From assembly GCA_002390675.1 (NCBI GenBank), contig DGPZ01000031.1, positions 1 through 10,997 of the forward strand: a stretch of 10,997 nucleotides of DNA, in the 5' to 3' direction. The stretch is from Deltaproteobacteria bacterium UBA4427. GTDB lineage: Bacteria > Myxococcota_A > UBA9160 > UBA4427. Shown piece after piece: positions 6,424 to 10,997 of this stretch. A program made the translations under genes and the position numbers. The notes under the pieces are model-generated. The model was not told the origin of the DNA and made no database searches. It saw nothing but the letters and a program-made list of their open reading frames with translations. Each line of letters begins with the position of its first letter. Positions within the stretch are counted from its first letter, which is position 1.

Positions 6424-7286
6424 CGCTGGGACCACTGCGCGACCAGACGCATCATCTCGTGCGCGGTTTCGGCCCCGGAGTTCTGGTTCTGGCCTGTCAC
6501 GAAGCGTTGCTCGTCGTCGACGACGACGTGCGTGGCGAATAGGTCACGAAATGCTGTCGCGCTCTCGTAAAGGGCGCCCGCCTTCCGCAGCTCCGTCTCA
6601 GGATGCTGAGGCGTGAGGTCGATGCCGAGTTCGCGAACCTGCTTGTCGCTCACACCGGTCATCTTGCGGCCAGCAATCAAGAGGTTGCCGTCCCGATCCT
6701 TCGCTCGAATGAATCCGAGCGCACCATGACAAACGGATCCGAGGATCGGCGGTTCGGCGTTCCCTGCGTAGTAGGCCTCGCTCACTTTTCGGCCAAGCAC
6801 TTCGGAGTAGCCGAGGTCGTAAGCTGCCCCCCAGCCTCCGGAGATGAAGATTACGTCGTACTGGGTGAAGTCGACATCGTCGATGCGCAACGAGTTCTTC
6901 ACCTTCGCCTGGAGCGCAGGATCTTCGAGGAATCGTTCGTCCTCAGGAGTTCGAATGACGAAGTTGAGGGTTTGCGGATCGATGGGAATCGGCCCTCCCC
7001 TCACACTCGCCATGTCCACCGCCATGCCGGCGTCGAGGAATCCGTAGTAGGGATGAGTGAACTCCGAGGCCATCACGCCCGTCGGCTCTCCCTCAGTCTC
7101 GCCCGGCGCGTTCAATACGTCGTGGCTCGTCGTGATCACGAGCGCGCGTTTGCCCTTCAGGTCGTACGTCTCTCCTTCGTAGGTCGGATGGAGGCCGAGT
7201 CCGTGCACGATCGTCGGCAGAGAGAGTCCAAGAACTACGGCGCCGAGCGCGACCGCTCCCGCAATGATCAAAAGCTTGTTCGTCAT
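6420..7286 (-). CDS. DJ-1/PfpI superfamily protein, Hsp31-like, with N-terminal membrane anchor
   Basis: The protein has 288 residues. A hydrophobic N-terminus (5-27) looks like a signal anchor or uncleaved signal peptide, so the enzyme probably sits in the periplasm or on the membrane. The rest is a type-1 glutamine-amidotransferase-like fold. Residues 47-60 (RALVITTSHDVLNA) begin the core, FISGGWGAAYDL (147-158) is the oxyanion-region loop, and GSVCHGALGF (183-192) is the nucleophile elbow with C186 and H187. E75 in ASEFTHPYYGF and D214 in GVSDKQV fall where Hsp31 (HchA) has its supporting Glu and triad Asp. Hsp31-like proteins act as glyoxalase III/deglycase or holding chaperones on reactive carbonyl damage. 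Most are cytoplasmic, so the anchor is unusual. An AAGGA element lies directly before the ATG, and the TetR-like gene ends 6 bp upstream. Family placement is secure; substrate is not. Confidence 0.85.
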   Translation of the reverse strand: MTNKLLIIAGAVALGAVVLGLSLPTIVHGLGLHPTYEGETYDLKGKRALVITTSHDVLNAPGETEGEPTGVMASEFTHPYYGFLDAGMAVDMASVRGGPIPIDPQTLNFVIRTPEDERFLEDPALQAKVKNSLRIDDVDFTQYDVIFISGGWGAAYDLGYSEVLGRKVSEAYYAGNAEPPILGSVCHGALGFIRAKDRDGNLLIAGRKMTGVSDKQVRELGIDLTPQHPETELRKAGALYESATAFRDLFATHVVVDDEQRFVTGQNQNSGAETAHEMMRLVAQWSQR

Positions 7287-7292
7287 TTTTCC

Positions 7293-7661
7293 TTATGTCC
7301 TTCCGGCTAAAAATTGCGACGCAGACCCGAATAAGGAGCTTTCCTTGATTCTGGCCCACCCCATCAAGCATCGCGCCCGCACATGGACGGTGGAGCCGTC
7401 GGGAGGACTGGTTCGCAGCATCGGCGCAACCTCGAACTCAAGCCTCGCGTTCACCGTCGAATAGAGCGCCTCCATGTCCTCAAACAGACGAAAGACCGTG
7501 CGGATACCGACGCCCGCACGATCCGCAACTTTCTGTGCAGACGGCTCGATGTCGCCTTCATCAAGGAGCTCATAGAGCGCATCCGCGATGAGCTCACGGC
7601 TTCGTTCCGAACGTCTGAGGCGTCCGTCGTCCGCTCCCTTCGGTTTGGTGCCCTTCGCCAC
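7293..7661 (-). CDS. Short TetR-family transcriptional regulator, ligand domain mostly missing
   Basis: The 122-residue protein has a TetR-type DNA-binding region: helix 1 at 18-35 (SERSRELIADALYELLDEG) and the helix-turn-helix at 41-62 (SAQKVADRAGVGIRTVFRLF), followed by EDMEALYSTVNARLE. After about residue 80 only some 40 residues remain, while TetR regulators usually have 180-220 residues with an all-helical ligand and dimer domain. There is no room for the missing part, because the DJ-1 gene begins 6 bp later. The GTG start at 7661 was chosen because it shares a base with the DUF2855 stop (TAGTG); an upstream frame extension lies inside DUF2855 and is not family-like. It could be a decayed regulator or a functional minimal repressor. 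The inverted repeat at 8830-8854 upstream of the operon is a candidate operator for it or for its full-length ancestor. Confidence 0.72.
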   Translation of the reverse strand: MAKGTKPKGADDGRLRRSERSRELIADALYELLDEGDIEPSAQKVADRAGVGIRTVFRLFEDMEALYSTVNARLEFEVAPMLRTSPPDGSTVHVRARCLMGWARIKESSLFGSASQFLAGRT

Positions 7662-8752
7662 TATTTGTCCCAGAGCGTAAGAACGTGACCGTGCTTGGGC
7701 TCGGCTCGACCAGCAAGGGTATCCTCGTAGACGCGCACAACATCTTCCGCGCCGACTCCGCGCTTCACGTCCAACCAGCCTTCGCTGAAAGAGCGAAAGC
7801 CCTTCCAAGAGGCGCCGAGACGACGTTGGAACTCACCCGGACCCCACTCCGCCATACGCTTCTGCCCCTGGCCCGGTGCGAAAAAGAATTCGGGCCTTGG
7901 GCCCGGTAGCGGTTCATCTCTCGTCGCGCGCTCTTCCCAATGCGTCGCACCGATTGCGCACGAGTGCTTGAGTTGGTCGCCGAAGTGCTGGTGAATGTTG
8001 TGCTGCAGAGCGCTGCTCCCAGCCATGTCGACATAGACGGCAGACTGCGTCGCATCCAGAGAGCGGACCTCGTCATAGGTGACGACCTGGTCGTAGCAAC
8101 CGAGCTTGCGGACGAACTCCTGATTGCGGTCTGACGTGATTCCGACGGAGCGTGCTCGACCTCGAGAGGAGACGCAGTGGCCCAGCGCGATCGAGGTCTT
8201 ACTCGAGGCGCTCGAAATCAGAACCACCTGCTCGCCGAAGTCCCGATCGGCGATGAAGTCGTCCGCCAGAAACGAGGTCATGAAGAGGCCTCGCATCAGC
8301 ATCAAGGTGTCTTCGTGCTCCGCATGGTAGAGCGCGTCGCCCGTAGTCGGATTGTATTGGGCGTAGAACGGCGCGATGCCCTCGCGGTGGGCCGCGCCGT
8401 CGATGATCCCGGCCTCGTTAACGGCGCTCGGTTCGATGACGAGATAACGCGACATGGGGTAGAAGCCGAAACAGCGAGTGCCGACCGCTACCTCGGCGTG
8501 CTTCGACTCGATTACGTCGGCGTAGCCCATCGTCGGGAGTCGTCCCCAGCCCTTGGCTGCGGGAAAGAAATCCCAGTAGCGAAGCGATTCACCGGCCACG
8601 GCGTAGGTAATGTTATTCGTGGTGAATGCGAAGCGGTCTACTCGGAAGAGGACCTGGCCGTTCGTGAGATTGGGGGTCGGTGAGTTGTCGAAGCGATGCT
8701 GCTTCCAGTCGCTCTTGTTCACGAGGAAGTCGAGTCCGGCGGGATGGGGCAA
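7661..8752 (-). CDS. DUF2855 family protein (quinone-oxidoreductase/MDR-like)
   Basis: The protein has 363 residues with the chosen start. Recognisable DUF2855 blocks are LDFLVNKSDW near the N-terminus, VLFRVDRFAFTTNNITYAVAG, LRYWDFFPAAKGWGRLPTMGYADV, RCFGFYPMSRYLVIEP, LMLMRGLFMTSFLADDFI, VVLISSASSKTSIALGH, GCYDQVVTYDEV, AVYVDMAGS and ATHWEE followed by PGPRPEFFFAP. The layout resembles zinc-free medium-chain dehydrogenases, and the SSASSKT block sits where the nucleotide-binding loop would be. No reaction is established for the family. I place the start at the TTG at 8752. It has AAGGAG 9 bases upstream, gives the usual family N-terminus, and lies downstream of the predicted transcription start. 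A longer reading to an ATG at 8839 adds a stretch without family features and would start inside the operator. It is the first gene of a five-gene operon, and its TAG stop overlaps the next gene's GTG by one base. Confidence 0.85.
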   Translation of the reverse strand: MPHPAGLDFLVNKSDWKQHRFDNSPTPNLTNGQVLFRVDRFAFTTNNITYAVAGESLRYWDFFPAAKGWGRLPTMGYADVIESKHAEVAVGTRCFGFYPMSRYLVIEPSAVNEAGIIDGAAHREGIAPFYAQYNPTTGDALYHAEHEDTLMLMRGLFMTSFLADDFIADRDFGEQVVLISSASSKTSIALGHCVSSRGRARSVGITSDRNQEFVRKLGCYDQVVTYDEVRSLDATQSAVYVDMAGSSALQHNIHQHFGDQLKHSCAIGATHWEERATRDEPLPGPRPEFFFAPGQGQKRMAEWGPGEFQRRLGASWKGFRSFSEGWLDVKRGVGAEDVVRVYEDTLAGRAEPKHGHVLTLWDK

Positions 8753-8760
8753 TGGAAGGT

Positions 8761-8767
8761 TCTCCTT
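8761..8767 (-). promoter_or_regulatory. Strong Shine-Dalgarno deciding the DUF2855 start
   Basis: On the minus strand AAGGAGA (8767-8761) precedes the TTG at 8752 with about 9 bases between. It is one of the best ribosome binding sites in the window and the main reason to prefer this non-ATG start over the frame's upstream ATG and TTG codons. Confidence 0.6.
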
Positions 8768-8829
8768 GAGAACAGGGCCCCACCGACAACGGCGAGGCTC
8801 CGGCCGGCGAGCGATTTCGCTTACGGTTG

Positions 8830-8854
8830 ATATTGGCATGATATATGCCAATAT
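8830..8854. promoter_or_regulatory. 25-bp inverted repeat (10-5-10), candidate operator
   Basis: The arms ATATTGGCAT (8830-8839) and ATGCCAATAT (8845-8854) are perfect reverse complements around GATAT. An additional half-site, ATGCCAA, follows at 8853-8859, 8 bp from the equivalent heptamer at 8845. Length and symmetry are typical of TetR-family operators, and a TetR-type gene lies in the operon downstream. The site covers the predicted -10 and most of the spacer of the DUF2855 operon promoter, consistent with repression by occlusion. It lies upstream of both the minus-strand operon and the plus-strand GST genes, so it could in principle control both. Confidence 0.65.
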
Positions 8855-8865
8855 GCCAAATGCAA
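8831..8865 (-). promoter_or_regulatory. Predicted promoter of the DUF2855 operon
   Basis: On the minus strand TTGCAT (8865-8860, a weak -35) and TATCAT (8843-8838, five of six -10 matches) are 16 bases apart. Transcription would begin near 8831, leaving a leader of about 79 bases before the TTG start at 8752. The weak -35 makes this tentative. Confidence 0.4.
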
Positions 8866-9173
8866 CCCGAGGCTCGACTTCGGCGTGGCCAGTACAGGAT
8901 CCCCGTGCCCCATAGAATCGTGCGTTCCCCAGTCACGACGCCTTTCTACTACCCAAAGGGTCTGGAGGGTCTCGGCGGCGCATTAGGCGAGTTCGATCGA
9001 GCGTCGAGCACGCTAGGTCGGCGGCGCATCGACGCCTCTCAATGACCCGTCGCCCTGCCCTTGCCGACGGGGACCTCACACGATGCAGCACGAGTTATGT
9101 CGATTTATCGGACTCGTCTCGCGATCTGCCGGAAGATCGTGAAGCGCGAATCCACCAATCTGGGAAAGTCTTG
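8866..9173. other. Divergent intergenic region, no supported gene
   Basis: These roughly 310 bases separate the central minus-strand operon from the plus-strand GST genes. Frames are open in places, including an upstream extension of the GST frame from 9042, but the translation lacks family features. A short imperfect symmetrical element sits around 9089-9115 (CGAGT, CGATTTATCG, ACTCG). I find no plus-strand pair of -35 and -10 boxes that I would defend, so the GST promoter remains unplaced. Confidence 0.4.
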
Positions 9174-10310
9174 ATGGCCGAGGAACCGATCACGCTCTAC
9201 GGCACGCCGTTGTCGCTGTACACCGGCAAGGCGCGCAGCTACCTGATCAAGAATGGGCTGGTCTATCGCGAGGTCGCCCCGTCGACATCCCGGTACCTCG
9301 AGAACGTCGTGCCCCGCGCGGGCGGGATGTCGATGCCGACGGTCGAAACGGCGGACGGCATCGTCGTCCGAGACGGCACGGAGATCGCTGAGTACTTCGA
9401 GTCGCGCATGGGCCACCCGTCAACGCCTCCGGGACCACGGCAGCAAGTCGTGAGCGCACTGTTGGACGTGATCGGCATGGAGGGACTCTTGCGCCCGGCC
9501 ATGCACTACCGGTGGAGCTTCCCCGACGAGAACCACGACTTCCTCTCCTTTCACTTCGCGTCGATCGTGCCCGCCGGCCTCGATCAAACCGAGGTCGCGG
9601 GAAAAGGCATGGAGCGAATGCGTCAAGCGGCGATGGCGTTCGGCGTCGTTCCGGAAAGCGTCGACGGGATCGAGGCACGCTACCTGGCACTTTTGTCTGC
9701 GCTCGACCGACACTTCTCGAAATTCCCTTACCTCCTCGGAGGGCGCCCCTCATTGGGAGACTTCGGCCTGATCGCCCCAATGTACGGACATCTGGGGCGC
9801 GACCCGAAGCCGCTCTCTGTTTTGCAGGCGAAGGCGATTCGCGTGTTTCGCTGGGTCGAGCGGATGAATCGTCCCGAACCCGACCGGGGCGAGTACGTCG
9901 CGGAAGGCGAGGAGCCGTTCGGCGACGACTTCCTTCCGAACGACGAGATTCCAGAAACGTTAGTCGCGGTGTTGCAGCAGATGGCGGTGGACTTCGTCCC
10001 CGAGACGCTCGCGGCTGCCGACCACATCAATGCGTGGCTGGATGAGCGCCCTGACCTTGCCGCGGGTACAAAGGTCGAGCGCGGCGTCGGCCGCGCCCAC
10101 TTCGAGGTCGAGGGCGAAGGACTTCACGGCCTCGCACAGCCACACCGCTTCTATCTCCTCGGCCGCGCACAAGCCGCGTTCGACGCGTTGTCGCCCGCCG
10201 ACCGATCGCGGGTTGAGCAGACGCTTGACCAGTGCGGGCTCCGCTCCGCCCTCGATGCACGGCTTTCGCGAGGGATTCGGTTCCAGGACAACGTCGAGGT
10301 CTGGGAATGA
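9174..10310 (+). CDS. Glutathione S-transferase-like protein with extra C-terminal domain
   Basis: The protein has 378 residues. Residues 5-80 form a thioredoxin-like GST N-domain: ITLYGTPLSLYTGKARSYL opens strand 1 and helix 1, MSMPTVE (52-58) contains the cis-proline P55, and DGTEIAEYFE (67-76) is the glutathione gamma-glutamyl recognition region. Residues 90-235 form the helical C-domain, with the N-capping box S193-L-G-D196 in LLGGRPSLGDFGLIAP. A further segment of about 130 residues (250-378) is not part of a normal GST of about 200-220 residues. It contains a conserved-looking HGLAQPHRFYLLGRAQAAFD stretch and I do not recognise it. The start at 9174 (ATG with GGGAAAG about 8 bases upstream) places the protein at the GST strand 1; the extension to 9042 adds unrelated residues. 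Likely roles are glutathione conjugation or a related thiol reaction on an unknown substrate. It pairs with a paralogue downstream. Confidence 0.82.
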   Translation: MAEEPITLYGTPLSLYTGKARSYLIKNGLVYREVAPSTSRYLENVVPRAGGMSMPTVETADGIVVRDGTEIAEYFESRMGHPSTPPGPRQQVVSALLDVIGMEGLLRPAMHYRWSFPDENHDFLSFHFASIVPAGLDQTEVAGKGMERMRQAAMAFGVVPESVDGIEARYLALLSALDRHFSKFPYLLGGRPSLGDFGLIAPMYGHLGRDPKPLSVLQAKAIRVFRWVERMNRPEPDRGEYVAEGEEPFGDDFLPNDEIPETLVAVLQQMAVDFVPETLAAADHINAWLDERPDLAAGTKVERGVGRAHFEVEGEGLHGLAQPHRFYLLGRAQAAFDALSPADRSRVEQTLDQCGLRSALDARLSRGIRFQDNVEVWE

Positions 10311-10378
10311 GCGCTCCGTCCTACAAGCTCTATGGCTTTAACCATGTCGCCGTGGACGCGGGCGAGGAGCTGCCTTGA
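10307..10378 (+). CDS. 23-codon ORF resembling a GST N-terminus; remnant or coupled mini-ORF
   Basis: The ATG overlaps the upstream GST stop as ATGA, and the frame ends at a TGA at 10376-10378. The start MSAPSYKLYGFN resembles the first strand of the flanking GST proteins (ITLYGTP and PYRLYAHIG), but no further GST motif follows. It may be the relic of a third GST copy removed by deletion, or chance. Expression is possible by coupling. Confidence that it is a functional gene is low. Confidence 0.25.
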   Translation: MSAPSYKLYGFNHVAVDAGEELP

Positions 10379-10407
10379 AGCGTTTCAATGACGGAAGGTC
10401 AAACAAG

Positions 10408-10997
10408 ATGAATGAAGATCACTCCCCATCCATGTCCACGAACGAACTTCCCCCCTACCGCCTCTACGCTCATATCGGCTCGCCCTACTCGATGAAGATG
10501 CGCGCCGTGCTGCGCTACCGACGCATCCCGCACGTCGTCGCTGGCCGCATGGCCGACTGGGCGAAGGCGTTCAAACAAGTGCGCGTTCCCGTGATGCCCG
10601 TGCTCGAGTATCCCGATGGGACCTTTCAGAACGACTCTACGCCTCTGATTCTGGACCTCGAGCGGCACCACACTGAGCGATCTGTGATCCCAGAGCAAGA
10701 GACCGATGCGTTTCTCGCCGATTTGATAGAAGACCTCGCCGACGAGTGGTTGTCGAAGGCGATGTACGCCTACCGTTGGGCCTTCCCCGAGCACACGAAG
10801 TGGACGGGTAGGCTGATCGCCTTCGATCAGCATTTCGGCGGCGGGCGCGACAACCTCGAGCGGTTCGGGCACGACTTCGAGACGCGCCAGGTCGGGCGTA
10901 ACGGACTCGTCGGTTGCACCGAAGCCAACATGCCCATGCTGATGGCGATCGCGGAACACGTGCTAGCTGCCCTCGAGCCGAACATCCCCGCGCGCCC
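10408..10997 (+). CDS. Second glutathione S-transferase-like protein (3' end outside window)
   Basis: The frame is open from the ATG at 10408 to the right edge, 196 full codons, so the C-terminal part is missing. PYRLYAHIGSPYSMKMRAVL (16-35) is strand 1 and helix 1 of a thioredoxin-like GST domain; the SPYS stretch is at the usual catalytic position. VRVPVMPVLEYPDG (58-71) carries the cis-proline P64, and FQNDSTPLILDLER (73-86) is the glutathione-binding helix start. The segment MYAYRWAFPEHT (119-130) aligns with MHYRWSFPDEN in the upstream protein, so the two are paralogues. GGAAGG lies about 9 bases before the start; an in-frame ATG at 10432 is an alternative. Both GST genes are on the same strand about 100 bp apart and probably cotranscribed. 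Confidence 0.82.
   Translation, partial: MNEDHSPSMSTNELPPYRLYAHIGSPYSMKMRAVLRYRRIPHVVAGRMADWAKAFKQVRVPVMPVLEYPDGTFQNDSTPLILDLERHHTERSVIPEQETDAFLADLIEDLADEWLSKAMYAYRWAFPEHTKWTGRLIAFDQHFGGGRDNLERFGHDFETRQVGRNGLVGCTEANMPMLMAIAEHVLAALEPNIPAR

Noticed and set aside
6603..7310. Plus-strand frame of 235 codons
   Set aside because: It is antisense to the DJ-1 gene and its translation has no recognisable fold; a shadow of codon bias in GC-rich DNA.
10399..10959. Minus-strand frame of 186 codons at the right end
   Set aside because: It is antisense to the second GST gene, which has clear GST motifs and a ribosome binding site.

Overview
The window comes from a Gram-negative, fairly GC-rich bacterium. 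An outer-membrane beta-barrel porin with a signal peptide, a periplasmic adaptor protein and a secreted sulfatase all require a double-membrane envelope. Extended glutathione S-transferase-like proteins and a DUF2855 enzyme fit a proteobacterial or delta-proteobacteria/Myxococcota-like accessory region, but the lineage cannot be fixed from this sequence. No rRNA, tRNA, CRISPR array, transposase or integrase was recognised.

Left block (1-3765, minus strand). A compact four-gene operon reads right to left. It encodes a VTC-type polyphosphate polymerase domain protein, a DUF4956 membrane protein (4-bp ATGA overlap), a short HlyD-like periplasmic adaptor (8-bp gap) and an OprO/OprP phosphate/polyphosphate-selective porin (2-bp gap, running off the left edge). 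A sigma70-like promoter lies just upstream, and its -10 box sits inside a perfect 16-bp palindrome. The set has parts for the cytoplasm, inner membrane, periplasm and outer membrane, and two of its families are tied to polyphosphate. The most interesting hypothesis here is therefore an envelope-spanning machine that makes and moves polyphosphate or a similar polyanion.

Middle (3766-4252) is a 490-bp stretch with no supportable gene.

Central block (4253-8865, minus strand). Five tightly packed genes form a second operon: a DUF2855 dehydrogenase-like protein, a short TetR-type repressor lacking most of its ligand domain, a membrane-anchored DJ-1/PfpI (Hsp31-like) protein, a small four-helix membrane protein (DUF4345-like) and a membrane-anchored arylsulfatase. 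Junctions are overlaps of 1 to 4 bp or gaps of 5 to 6 bp. Upstream lies a striking 25-bp inverted repeat (10-bp arms, 5-bp spacer) with a third half-site. It overlaps the likely promoter and argues that the DUF2855 gene starts at a TTG with a strong ribosome binding site about 80 bp downstream.

Right block (8866-10997, plus strand). After about 300 bp without a clear gene come two tandem paralogous GST-like genes read away from the central operon. The first has an extra C-terminal domain of unknown role, and the second is cut by the window edge. Between them is a 23-codon ORF that resembles the start of a GST gene. DUF2855, DJ-1 and GST-like proteins are all plausible handlers of reactive small molecules, so the centre and right may form one divergently transcribed detoxification or catabolic locus; this is inference. 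Hand-counted sample lines suggest the left block is less GC-rich than the GST block, so the two may have different histories.
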